A stretch of 6,882 bases of DNA from an uncultured Planctomycetaceae bacterium (GTDB lineage: Bacteria > Planctomycetota > Planctomycetia > Pirellulales > UBA1268), in contig CAJAYZ010000848.1 of the NCBI GenBank assembly GCA_903949225.1, positions 1 to 6,882 of the forward strand. The letters are read 5' to 3'. Shown here piece after piece: positions 1-6,501 of this stretch (positions are counted from its first letter, which is position 1; each line of letters starts with the position of its first letter). The notes beneath the pieces are model-generated. The model was not told the origin of the DNA. It worked only from the letters and a program-made list of their open reading frames with translations, and searched no databases. The position numbers and the translations under genes were made by a program.

Positions 1-168
1 CTGGCGCGTTAACAGGCGCCGTCTGCAGTATATCCACCACCGCCCCGCATGCCGCAAGTGGGGGGGGCCCCGCTGTCAACCTCCCGTCACCGATCGGCAA
101 GACGGCCCCTGTCGCCGCCCGGGCTGGCGTGGCCACGGTGGAACGCTGCACACCGGCGGCCCCGAGTG
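1..168. other. Non-coding left end, downstream of the HD gene
   Basis: I see no convincing gene here. The open frames crossing it on the plus strand are antisense to the HD gene and match no recognised family. The stretch contains a GGGGGGGGCCCC tract (60-71), a small possible stem GGCGC (3-7) with GCGCC (16-20), and a weak leftward promoter candidate listed separately. No stem followed by a T-run that would end the leftward operon is visible between 168 and the left edge. Confidence 0.6.
27..57 (-). promoter_or_regulatory. Weak candidate promoter for a gene beyond the left edge
   Basis: Read on the minus strand, a -10-like TATACT (32 to 27; 5 of 6 matches to TATAAT) lies 19 bases downstream of TTGCGG (57 to 52; 3 of 6 matches to TTGACA). 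The spacing is long and the -35 poor. A perfect TTGACA on the same strand (79 to 74) is too far away, about 41 bases, to pair with this -10. If real, it would drive a leftward gene outside the window. This is a guess from motif matching only. Confidence 0.2.
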
Positions 169-987
169 TCAGGCGTCGTCGGATCGGTGAGCGTCGTCGT
201 CGTCCGCGTTGCCTATCGCTTCAGCGCTGTCGGCGGCGTCATCGCTGTCGAGCCCGCGGAGGATTTCAATCGCTTCCTCGAGCGTCGGGGCCTCGCCGCT
301 GCGGACATGGCCGCGGCGGTCGGCTGACTCCAGAAGCCGCAGGCTGTCGTAGTCGGGATGCTCCTCGAGCCGATGGCGGGCCCTGTGCCCGAGCGTTCCG
401 GCGTGGAGGGCCGTCGCCACCGGCAGCATCTCCACGAGCCACCGGGTGCGATCGGTGGCGAGGTCGGCAAGCTCGTCGAGCGCTACGGCCACCGCGGCAG
501 AGCGATCGATCGCCAGGCCGATGTCGTGGACAAGCGCCGCGGTGAGCAGCTCCTCGTCCCACGGACACTCCTCGCTCACTCGGGCAAACACCTGGAGCGA
601 ATGCTCGAGCGCGTCCCCCTCCGGATACTTGACCGGATCGCGCTTCACCGCGCCGAGGACGCGGACGAGCTCGGCGATCCGGTCGAAACGGTCGCCGGGA
701 AGCCCCGGCTTTCCGGCCGGAGCATCGGAGCCCTGCACCATCGCCCGCTCCGTCTCGCGGCGGATCTCACCGGTGTCGGGAAGATGCTGCGGCGGCACCC
801 AGCCCCGCCCCACGCGCCTGGCAGCCCGGAAGCCGGCGCGACGCGAGTCGCCACCACGGTCGGCGAGCATCCGCCCCGCCTCCCCGGCAATCCGCAGCCG
901 GAGTTTGTCGGGACGGTCGGCGACGGGGGAGGCCGACGGATCAGCCTCCTCCCCCGCTGCCGTGGTGTCGGATGGTGTCTCGCTCAT
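169..987 (-). CDS. HD-domain phosphohydrolase-like protein (CCA-adding-enzyme-type HD), second gene of the operon
   Basis: This 272-residue protein is predicted to be cytoplasmic, with no signal peptide or membrane segment. The HD metal-site residues are visible in order: H129 (in EGDALEHS), H154-D155 (in ALVHDIG) and D223 (in LLESADRRG). The stretch RDPVKYPEGDALEHS closely resembles the HPEGD...HT segment I recall from the HD half of CCA-adding enzymes, but with Tyr121 in place of the first His. No nucleotidyltransferase domain is present. Residues 30-85 look helical and Arg-rich, with a GWVPPQHLPDTGEIR stretch reminiscent of short N-terminal helical regions on other bacterial HD or nucleotidyltransferase proteins. 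The C-terminus (from about 247) is a low-complexity Asp-rich tail. I chose the ATG at 987 because it overlaps the stop of the upstream gene as ATGA and has AGGA just before it; the open frame runs further upstream only inside that gene. Metal-dependent phosphohydrolase activity is a family-level inference and the substrate is unknown. Confidence 0.8.
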   Translation of the reverse strand: MSETPSDTTAAGEEADPSASPVADRPDKLRLRIAGEAGRMLADRGGDSRRAGFRAARRVGRGWVPPQHLPDTGEIRRETERAMVQGSDAPAGKPGLPGDRFDRIAELVRVLGAVKRDPVKYPEGDALEHSLQVFARVSEECPWDEELLTAALVHDIGLAIDRSAAVAVALDELADLATDRTRWLVEMLPVATALHAGTLGHRARHRLEEHPDYDSLRLLESADRRGHVRSGEAPTLEEAIEILRGLDSDDAADSAEAIGNADDDDAHRSDDA

Positions 988-994
988 TCGTCCT
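984..994 (-). promoter_or_regulatory. ATGA stop/start overlap with short-spaced RBS (translational coupling)
   Basis: On the minus strand the peptidase gene's TGA stop (986-984) shares bases with the ATG of the HD gene (987-985). An AGGA (994-991) lies only 3 bases before that ATG, inside the last codons of the peptidase gene. The arrangement is typical of termination-reinitiation coupling. It fixes the start of the HD gene and implies one mRNA for both. Confidence 0.75.
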
Positions 995-3794
995 GCGCGG
1001 CGGCCGCTCCTTCGGCGACTGGCTTCGCCGCTGCCCCCACCGGCCGGACGCGGATGTTTTTGACGCGGGCGACGGTGGAGTAGGTGGCGATCCCGAGCGG
1101 CTTTGAGGCGAAGACTTCGTTGCGGATCGAGACGATCCGGTTGGCGAGCTTCTGGTCGACCACCTGCTCGTCGTCGATCCAGCAAGCGATCCGCTCCGGC
1201 GTGACGCGGACGCGGACGGTGTACCCCCTCCCCGACTTGAACTCCTTGTACGTTGTCGTGTTGTTGTGGGCGGCATCCTGGCCGTCGATGCTCGACAGCC
1301 CGACAACGCCCCCGCCCCAGCCGCCGACGATGAAGCTGCAGGGATCGTCGCCGACCGGAAAGGTGAGGCCGCAGAAGAAGTCGTTGCCGTCGACGCGCTG
1401 GGCCTCGAGCTCGACCTCGTAGTTCTGCTTCGGCACGTCCTTCGTCCAGGTGATCCCGCTCATGTCGGAGCCGCGGCCGATGAGGATCGAGCCGTCCTCA
1501 ACGGCAATCTCCCCCTCACCGCCAAACGACGTGCTCTTCCAGCCGCCAAGCGATTCGCCGTCGAAGAGCGACTTCCAGCCCGCGTCCCCGGCATCGGCAG
1601 CCCGGGCCCGCGGGGGCTGCTGGGCGGCGGTCAGCTCGGCGACGATCTCGTCGGCTTTGTACACCGTCCGCAGGGCGGCGAGGATTCCGGCGGCATCGAC
1701 CGAGACAGCCCGGCTCTGGCGGTCGTCGTAGGCGACGTCGAGGATCAGCGACTGGATGTTGCCGTCGAAGATCAGCCCGACAAGCTCGCCGTCGCGGTTG
1801 ACGACCGGGCTGCCGGAATTGCCGCCGATGATGTCGGCGGTGGAGACGAAGTTGAACGGGACTTTCAAGAAGGCGTCGTTCGCCTCGAGTTCCTTCCGCT
1901 GCGTCTGCCAACGCGTGGGGAGATCAAACGGCGGCGTCTCCTTCTTCAGCGCCGCCCGGTCAAAGAGCCCGGCGTAGTGGGTGATCGGATCGATCCGCTT
2001 GCCGTCCTGCTCGTAGCCCTTCACCGTGCCGTAGGCGAGGCGGAGGGTGAAGGTGGCATCGGGATAGAGGCCGTCACCGGCAATGGCGTACTGCGCCTGC
2101 GTGATCTCGGCGTGGGCCTGCTGCTTCACCTCGCGGGCCGCCTCGATAATCTTTCGCAGCCGGCGGGCCTCGGCATCGACCGCTGCCGCCAGCTCGATCA
2201 TCGGATCGCCCGACTTCTCCACTGCCTTGGCACCGCCGTCGAGGCCGGCCTGGTAGATCTCGCGACGCGTGTCACGGACCGGATCGTGCCCCGGCTCTGT
2301 CGGCCGCTTGCCGAGCCCCGTTCCTTTAACGAGCTCCGCGGCCCGGTCGCGCGGCGACTTGCCGGCGAGCACCGCCTTGACGATTGTGTCATCGACGCCG
2401 AGCGCCCCCACCATGAAGGTGAGCGAGTCGGCGAGCTTCACCGTCTCGAGGGTGTCGTAGACCGGCTCGTCGGAGAACAGCCCCAGCTCCATCGATTCGC
2501 GGGCCGAATCGCGAAACTCCCGGAGCCGCTCGCCGCTCCCCTTCGCCTGCTCTTCGGCAGCCCGGAGGATCGCCCGCGCGGTGGAGAAATACTTGCTGTT
2601 GAAGGCCGCGCCCCCTTCGAGAAGGTTGTAGCGCAGGGCGATGGTATCGATCTCCTTCTCGGCATCCTCGATGCGGGCAAACGGCGTCGGCTTGCCGCGC
2701 GTCGTTGCCGACTTGGCCATCTCCTCGCGGAGGTGGCGCTCGGCCTCCTCCTTCCGTGCCATGACGCGCGGATCGAGGAGCCCGGAGAGAAGCCCCTCGC
2801 GAGCCTTGCGGCTGTTCTGAACGCCGAAGAGATCCTCCGAGGCTTGGCGGGCCTCTTCGGGCCCCTGCCCCGAATAGACGCCGAGCATCACTTCGAGGCG
2901 ACGGAGCATCGCCAGGCTCATCGGCATCTGCCGATCACGCATGGCGACGAGCTCACGCATCGTGTTGGCCCGGTCGGTGTGGCCGGGATGGCCGGAGACG
3001 AACACGAGCTCCCCTTCGCGGACAGGCTCGGAGCCCCAGGCGAGGAAGTGCTCCACCTTCGCCGGCTTGCCGTCCTCGTAGGCCCGGAACAGGCACATGT
3101 CGAGATTGAAGCGGGGAAACTCGAAGTTGTCGGCGTCGCCGCCGAAGAAGGCGATCTGGCGTTCGGGAGCGAAGACGAGGCGGACGTCGGTGTACTTCTT
3201 CGCCCGGTAGAGGTGATAGGCGCCGCCCTGGAAGAGCGTGACGACGTCGCTCCGCAGGCCGGTCTTCTCGAGCGACTCCTGCTCGATCGTCGCCATCGCC
3301 TTGCGGCGGGCGGCGAAGGCGTCGTCAGCCGACATCCCTAACTCGACGGCCCCCTGGACGCGCTTGGTCACATCCTCGATCGAGATCAGGACGTTGAGCT
3401 CGAGGTCGTGGCAGCGGAGCTCGTCGTCGCGCGTCACCGCGGCGAAGCCGTCGCGATAGTAGTCGTGGGTGTCGTCGCCGAGCTTCTGGAGGCTGTCGGC
3501 GCCGACGTGATGGTTGGTGAGGACAAGACCTTCCGCGGAAACAAACGACCCCGAGCCCCCCGAATTGAAGCGGACGCTCGACTGCTGGAGATGGAGGAGC
3601 CATTCCGGCGTCGGCTTGAAGCCGTGATCTTTCTCGAGGCGCTCGAGCGGCGGCTGGTTGAACAGCCACATCCCCTCGTCGCCCCGGGCAAGACCTGAAG
3701 CGACCAGCGCCAGGCACGCCACTGCGACAAGCGCTCCAGGGAAGAATCGTCCACCCGAAGCCACGCTCTGTTGCTCGCTCATGAAAGCTGACAT
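984..3794 (-). CDS. Secreted S46-family dipeptidyl-peptidase fused to a C-terminal DUF1080 domain
   Basis: This 936-residue protein is predicted to be exported. Residues 16-38 form a signal peptide (Arg16, hydrophobic core, likely cut after A-R-G38); the Cys27 context is a poor lipobox. The S46 peptidase domain covers about 39-725. It shows GGSGSFVS...TNHH with catalytic H96, GGDADNFEFPRFNLD with catalytic D232, and GGNSGSPVVN with catalytic S660. A helical region (about 280-570) sits between the two halves of the chymotrypsin-like fold, as in known S46 enzymes. Residues expected to hold the substrate amino group are present: N223, probably N327, and D677. G678 lies 18 residues after the nucleophile, where DPP7-type enzymes have Gly and DPP11-type enzymes have Arg, so a non-acidic P1 preference is inferred. 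Phe224 replaces the usual Trp. After an Ala/Pro/Arg linker (about 719-738), residues 740-918 form a DUF1080 domain (opening WKSLFDGESLGGWK). S46 enzymes are usually near 700-720 residues, so the extra length is this domain. No good Shine-Dalgarno precedes Met1; Met5 is an alternative start. Confidence 0.92.
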   Translation of the reverse strand: MSAFMSEQQSVASGGRFFPGALVAVACLALVASGLARGDEGMWLFNQPPLERLEKDHGFKPTPEWLLHLQQSSVRFNSGGSGSFVSAEGLVLTNHHVGADSLQKLGDDTHDYYRDGFAAVTRDDELRCHDLELNVLISIEDVTKRVQGAVELGMSADDAFAARRKAMATIEQESLEKTGLRSDVVTLFQGGAYHLYRAKKYTDVRLVFAPERQIAFFGGDADNFEFPRFNLDMCLFRAYEDGKPAKVEHFLAWGSEPVREGELVFVSGHPGHTDRANTMRELVAMRDRQMPMSLAMLRRLEVMLGVYSGQGPEEARQASEDLFGVQNSRKAREGLLSGLLDPRVMARKEEAERHLREEMAKSATTRGKPTPFARIEDAEKEIDTIALRYNLLEGGAAFNSKYFSTARAILRAAEEQAKGSGERLREFRDSARESMELGLFSDEPVYDTLETVKLADSLTFMVGALGVDDTIVKAVLAGKSPRDRAAELVKGTGLGKRPTEPGHDPVRDTRREIYQAGLDGGAKAVEKSGDPMIELAAAVDAEARRLRKIIEAAREVKQQAHAEITQAQYAIAGDGLYPDATFTLRLAYGTVKGYEQDGKRIDPITHYAGLFDRAALKKETPPFDLPTRWQTQRKELEANDAFLKVPFNFVSTADIIGGNSGSPVVNRDGELVGLIFDGNIQSLILDVAYDDRQSRAVSVDAAGILAALRTVYKADEIVAELTAAQQPPRARAADAGDAGWKSLFDGESLGGWKSTSFGGEGEIAVEDGSILIGRGSDMSGITWTKDVPKQNYEVELEAQRVDGNDFFCGLTFPVGDDPCSFIVGGWGGGVVGLSSIDGQDAAHNNTTTYKEFKSGRGYTVRVRVTPERIACWIDDEQVVDQKLANRIVSIRNEVFASKPLGIATYSTVARVKNIRVRPVGAAAKPVAEGAAAAQDE

Positions 3795-3885
3795 CCGCAG
3801 GGGGAAAGGGGATACCGCTCCGTCTCTGGAGCGCCACAGTCAAGGTACCCCATCGCCCCGGTCAGGAAGAAGTCCGGGAAGCGGC

Positions 3886-3914
3886 TTGGCGCTAGGAGTG
3901 TACGGGCGTACACT
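3886..3914 (+). promoter_or_regulatory. Candidate sigma70-type promoter for comM
   Basis: TTGGCG (3886-3891; 4 of 6 matches to TTGACA) is followed after exactly 17 bases by TACACT (3909-3914; 4 of 6 matches to TATAAT). Transcription would start near 3921, giving a leader of about 90 bases before the comM ATG. The -10 hexamer is the right arm of a palindrome, which suggests repression. The match is by eye, and planctomycete promoters are not well defined by this consensus. Confidence 0.4.
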
Positions 3915-3916
3915 TC
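3895..3916. promoter_or_regulatory. Palindromic operator candidate overlapping the comM -10
   Basis: AGTGTAC (3897-3903) and GTACACT (3908-3914) form a perfect 7-base inverted repeat around a GGGC spacer. A G-T wobble and a G-C pair extend it by two positions on each side if read as RNA. Its place over the spacer and -10 of the best promoter suits a dimeric repressor. I do not recognise the motif as the site of a named regulator. It is not the Gram-positive-type LexA box (GAAC-N4-GTTC) nor CTGT-N8-ACAG. Confidence 0.4.
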
Positions 3917-3950
3917 CTGGCATCACAGGCCATCCGACCTGGAAAACCCG

Positions 3951-3991
3951 CGGCCGTCTTGGCCGGCACGACCCTCCGGCCGAACGGCCGG
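3951..3991 (+). promoter_or_regulatory. comM leader with mutually exclusive GC hairpins
   Basis: Three stems can be drawn in the predicted 5' leader. The first pairs CGGCC (3951-3955) with GGCCG (3961-3965). The second pairs GGCCGG (3961-3966) with CCGGCC (3976-3981). The third pairs CCGGCCG (3976-3982) with CGGCCGG (3985-3991). The second excludes both others. The third lies just before a run of seven A residues (3995-4001) and a weak GAG-type ribosome site (4002-4007) ahead of the ATG at 4013. There is no T-run, so it is not a terminator on the plus strand. A role in translation control is only possible, because GGCC palindromes arise easily in GC-rich DNA. Confidence 0.3.
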
Positions 3992-4012
3992 TAGAAAAAA
4001 ACGAGAGCTCCC

Positions 4013-5551
4013 ATGCTCGCGCGACTGCGAACCTTTTCACTCCAGGGGATCGAGGCGGTGCCGGTCGATGTCGAGGTCGACGTCTCGACCGGGGCCCTCC
4101 CGGCGACCGTTCTCGTCGGCCTCCCCGACGCCGCGATCCGCGAGAGCACCCACCGGGTCGCCCGGGCAATGGTCAATTGCGGCTATACCCGGCCGCTTGA
4201 TCGGGTGGTGGTCAACCTCGCCCCGGCGGAGTTGCCGAAGCAGGCGGCGACCTTCGATCTCCCGATCACGCTCGGAATCCTCGCCGGCAGCGGGCAATTC
4301 TCCTCGGAGCGATTCAACGACTATGCCGTCGTTGGGGAGTTGTCGCTCGAGGGCTCGACGCGGCCAGCCCGCGGCGCTCTCTCGATGGCGATGTCGGCCG
4401 CGCGGCAAAAAAACCTCCGCGGCGTGGTCGTGCCGTCGGCGAGCGCCACCGAGGCCGCGGTCGTCGAGGATATCGAGATCATCCCGGTGGCCAATCTCAA
4501 CGAGGCAGTACGGTTTTTTGCCGGGGAGCTCCAGATCAGCCCATCGCCGTCGCGGATGGGGGAGTGGTTCAATCAATATGCCTCCTACGACATCGACTTC
4601 GCCGACGTCCGCGGGCAGGAGGCGGCGAAGCGAGCGCTCTGTGTGGCGGCGGCTGGCGGCCATAACGTAGCCATGCTCGGCCCACCAGGTGGCGGCAAGA
4701 CGATGCTCGCCAAGCGGATCCCCACGATCCTCCCGCCGCTCTCGGCGGCCGAGTCGATCGAGACGACGCGGATCTACAGTTCGCTCGGGCTCCTCGCGCC
4801 GGGGCAGCCGCTCCTCGCCACCCGCCCGTTCCGCGCTCCGCATCACACGATTAGCGAAGCTGGCCTCGTCGGCGGCCGCTCGGTGCCGATGCCGGGCGAA
4901 ATCAGCCTTGCCCACAACGGCGTCCTGTTTCTCGATGAGCTTCCCGAGTTCAACCGGCGGACGCTCGAGGTCCTCAGGCAACCGCTCGAGGACGGCTCGG
5001 TGACGATCAGCCGCGCTAAATCGACGACGCGCTTCCCGGCCGAGTTCATCCTCGTCGCCGCCTTCAACCCCTGCCCCTGCGGCTATCGGGGGGACCCGCG
5101 CCGCGAGTGCCAGTGCACGCCGCCGCAGGTGGAGAAATACATGGGAAAGATTTCCGGGCCGCTCCTCGACCGGATCGACATCCAACTCGAGGTGCCGGCC
5201 GTTCCCTACCGTGATCTCTCTGCCAAGCGAGCGGGCACGTCGAGTGAGCAGATGCGGGCGGCGGTAAACGCAGCCCGCGAGCGGCAGGCGGCCCGGTTTG
5301 CTGGCAGCACGACCCGGGCCAATGCCCGGATGTCGAGCCGGCTGGTGCGCGAGCACTGCCAGCTCGACGCGCCGGCCAGCGAGATGCTCAAAGGGGCCGT
5401 GACAAATCTCGGGCTCTCGGCCCGGGCCCACGACAAAGTGCTGCGGGTGGCACGGACGATCGCCGATCTCGACGCCGCCGAGACGATACGCTGCGATCAC
5501 CTCGCCGAGGCGATCAATTACCGCCTCCTCGACCGCACGCTCTGGACCTGA
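4013..5551 (+). CDS. comM: ComM/YifB-family Mg-chelatase-like AAA+ ATPase
   Basis: This 512-residue cytoplasmic protein has the full length and layout of the YifB/ComM family. The N-terminal domain (about 1-180) carries the family signatures VGLPDAAIRES, NLAPAELPKQ and GELSLEGSTRPARG. The AAA+ core (about 192-395) has a Walker A GPPGGGKT (223-230), Walker B VLFLDE (304-309), the segment RPFRAPHHTISEAGLVGG (271-288) and an arginine-finger candidate R387 in GPLLDRID. Four cysteines (354, 356, 366, 368) in NPCPCGY and ECQC form the family's probable metal-binding knuckle. The C-terminal domain (about 405-508) ends with the usual LAEAINYRLLDR. Proteobacterial ComM is a hexameric helicase that drives branch migration during natural transformation. 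The same role here is inferred by family, and many non-competent bacteria also carry it. The start fits the family's typical MLA... opening. It is divergent from the peptidase gene and 97 bases before the PAP2 gene. No key residue appears to be missing. Confidence 0.96.
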   Translation: MLARLRTFSLQGIEAVPVDVEVDVSTGALPATVLVGLPDAAIRESTHRVARAMVNCGYTRPLDRVVVNLAPAELPKQAATFDLPITLGILAGSGQFSSERFNDYAVVGELSLEGSTRPARGALSMAMSAARQKNLRGVVVPSASATEAAVVEDIEIIPVANLNEAVRFFAGELQISPSPSRMGEWFNQYASYDIDFADVRGQEAAKRALCVAAAGGHNVAMLGPPGGGKTMLAKRIPTILPPLSAAESIETTRIYSSLGLLAPGQPLLATRPFRAPHHTISEAGLVGGRSVPMPGEISLAHNGVLFLDELPEFNRRTLEVLRQPLEDGSVTISRAKSTTRFPAEFILVAAFNPCPCGYRGDPRRECQCTPPQVEKYMGKISGPLLDRIDIQLEVPAVPYRDLSAKRAGTSSEQMRAAVNAARERQAARFAGSTTRANARMSSRLVREHCQLDAPASEMLKGAVTNLGLSARAHDKVLRVARTIADLDAAETIRCDHLAEAINYRLLDRTLWT

Positions 5552-5579
5552 TTCCCGGGAAAAGGCAAGAGTCTTTTCC
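5552..5579 (+). terminator. Hairpin after comM, possible terminator without a U-tract
   Basis: GGAAAAG (5558-5564) pairs with CTTTTCC (5573-5579), extendable by one G-T pair to leave a 6-base loop. It starts 7 bases after the comM stop. The A/T-rich stem stands out from its GC-rich surroundings. It is followed by AACCATG rather than a T-run, so it is not a canonical intrinsic terminator, though it could protect an mRNA 3' end. A perfect palindrome TTCCCGGGAA (5552-5561) overlaps the left arm and would compete with it. Confidence 0.3.
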
Positions 5580-5648
5580 AACCATGCTTCTCGCCCGGCC
5601 GCGATCTGGCCACGATCCGGATAGACCGTCCGCGCCGCATTTGGCACG

Positions 5649-6476
5649 ATGCGGGGCATGACACGCTCCAACCCTAAGCCGCGCTCCGCGGGCGGCCCCC
5701 GCGCCGCCGCGACGTCTTCCGAATCGATCGTCGCGGCGGCCGATCGGCCTGCCTCGGTGGCACCGCTGCTGCGCATGGCGGCGGTGCTTGTCTCCCTCGG
5801 GATCGCCGCTCTCGCCGTCGACGTGCCGGTGGCCGCCTGGTTTAAGGACGGCGCCTGGCCGGCAGCGATGCCGGAGGTGCTTGTGAAGATCTCCGGCGAG
5901 ATCCACCGCCTCGTGACGCTCTCGGAGGTCATCGGCCACACGGTGAGTGTCTTGGTGCTCCTCGGCCTCGTGGCGGCGCTCGACGGCACGCTCGCCTGGC
6001 CGATGTGGCGAGCGCCGGCGTTTGGCCGGCCGTCGCGGCAACTGACGCCCCAACAGGCGACGTTTGCCCGATTCCTTGGGGCAACCTTCACCGGCGGCAT
6101 CCTCACCGACATCATCAAGCTCCTCGTCGATCGGGTGCGGCCGCGGGCCGTTGATTTCGTCAGCCACAGCAGCGTCTGGGATTCCTTCAACGAGTCGGTG
6201 GTGGCCACGATCACGGGGAGCCGGTCGAACATCAACAGCTTCCCGTCGGGACACTCGGCGATCGCGGCGGGGTTTGCCGCGGCGCTGGCTTGGAAATACC
6301 CGCGTGGCCGGATCTATTTCGCCATCTTCGCGGCCATGGCGGCGTCGCAGCGGATCGTTTCATCGGCCCACTTCCCCAGCGACGCCTGCTTCGGCGCGGC
6401 GCTTGGCCTTGTTGGCGCGAGCCTCTTTCTCCGCTGCCAGCCGTGCCAGCCGGCGACACTCCCGCCCCCGGGCTGA
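5649..6476 (+). CDS. PAP2-family membrane phosphatase (lipid phosphate phosphatase-like)
   Basis: This 275-residue integral membrane protein carries the three PAP2 phosphatase motifs in order. Motif 1 is KLLVDRVRP (K157, R164, P165). Motif 2 is FPSGH (199-202, with H202). Motif 3 is QRIVSSAHFPSD (R235, nucleophile H241, D245), with Gln where the family usually has Ser before the Arg. Hydrophobic segments lie near 39-63, 92-112, 140-160, 203-215, 221-233 and 246-262. The first about 35 residues are a Ser/Ala/Arg-rich, probably disordered cytoplasmic leader. Family members remove phosphate from phosphatidic acid, phosphatidylglycerol phosphate, undecaprenyl pyrophosphate or lipid A, with the active site facing the periplasm. 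The sequence alone does not choose among these. ATGs at 5649 and 5658 are both possible starts, and neither has a strong Shine-Dalgarno. The 97-base gap after comM leaves it unclear whether the two share a transcript. Confidence 0.9.
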   Translation: MRGMTRSNPKPRSAGGPRAAATSSESIVAAADRPASVAPLLRMAAVLVSLGIAALAVDVPVAAWFKDGAWPAAMPEVLVKISGEIHRLVTLSEVIGHTVSVLVLLGLVAALDGTLAWPMWRAPAFGRPSRQLTPQQATFARFLGATFTGGILTDIIKLLVDRVRPRAVDFVSHSSVWDSFNESVVATITGSRSNINSFPSGHSAIAAGFAAALAWKYPRGRIYFAIFAAMAASQRIVSSAHFPSDACFGAALGLVGASLFLRCQPCQPATLPPPG

Positions 6477-6501
6477 CGCGTGTGCGGCAACGGCCGCTTC
6501 A

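Larger units (their letters stand above)
3795..4012. other. Divergent intergenic region between the S46 peptidase gene and comM
   Basis: This 218-base stretch separates a leftward and a rightward gene, so it should hold promoters in both directions. The rightward promoter candidate, palindrome and leader hairpins are listed separately. For the leftward gene I could not find a convincing promoter: TTGACT (3843 to 3838, minus strand) is a fair -35, but the only nearby -10-like sequence, GGTATC (3816 to 3811), is 21 bases away. Confidence 0.7.

Noticed and set aside
136..155. CGGTG/CACCG stem as a terminator of the leftward operon
   Set aside because: It has only five pairs around a 10-base loop and no T-run follows on the minus strand.
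174..210. GTC/CGT trinucleotide repetition as a repeat element
   Set aside because: It is short and imperfect, and is explained by Asp codons of the acidic C-terminal tail of the HD protein.
988..1185. Upstream extension of the HD gene's frame to an ATG at 1185
   Set aside because: The added residues are Arg-rich, lie entirely inside the DUF1080 coding region and look non-native. The ATG at 987 has the ATGA overlap and a nearby AGGA.
1266..3341. Long plus-strand open frame (691 codons) opposite the S46 peptidase gene
   Set aside because: It lies wholly inside the peptidase gene on the other strand, has no family features and low-complexity composition, and is another GC-driven shadow.
3740..3760. 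Peptidase as a lipoprotein through Cys27
   Set aside because: The residues before the Cys (Ala-Val-Ala) do not fit a lipobox well, and a signal peptidase I site at Ala-Arg-Gly38 is more plausible.
3811..3843. Leftward promoter TTGACT ... GGTATC for the peptidase gene
   Set aside because: The -35 is good, but the spacing of 21 bases and the poor -10 make it unconvincing.
3976..4001. Hairpin at 3976-3991 next to seven A residues as a terminator
   Set aside because: On the plus strand it is followed by A residues, not T. On the minus strand the T-run comes before the stem rather than after it.
4037..6235. Very long minus-strand open frame (732 codons) opposite comM and the PAP2 gene
   Set aside because: It spans two clearly real plus-strand genes and the gap between them, is Arg/Pro/His-rich and shows no recognisable domain. 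It is the antisense shadow expected of GC-rich coding DNA.
6484..6497. GCGGC-AACG-GCCGC hairpin after the PAP2 gene as a terminator
   Set aside because: The stem is only five pairs and is followed by just TT; such stems are common by chance in this sequence.
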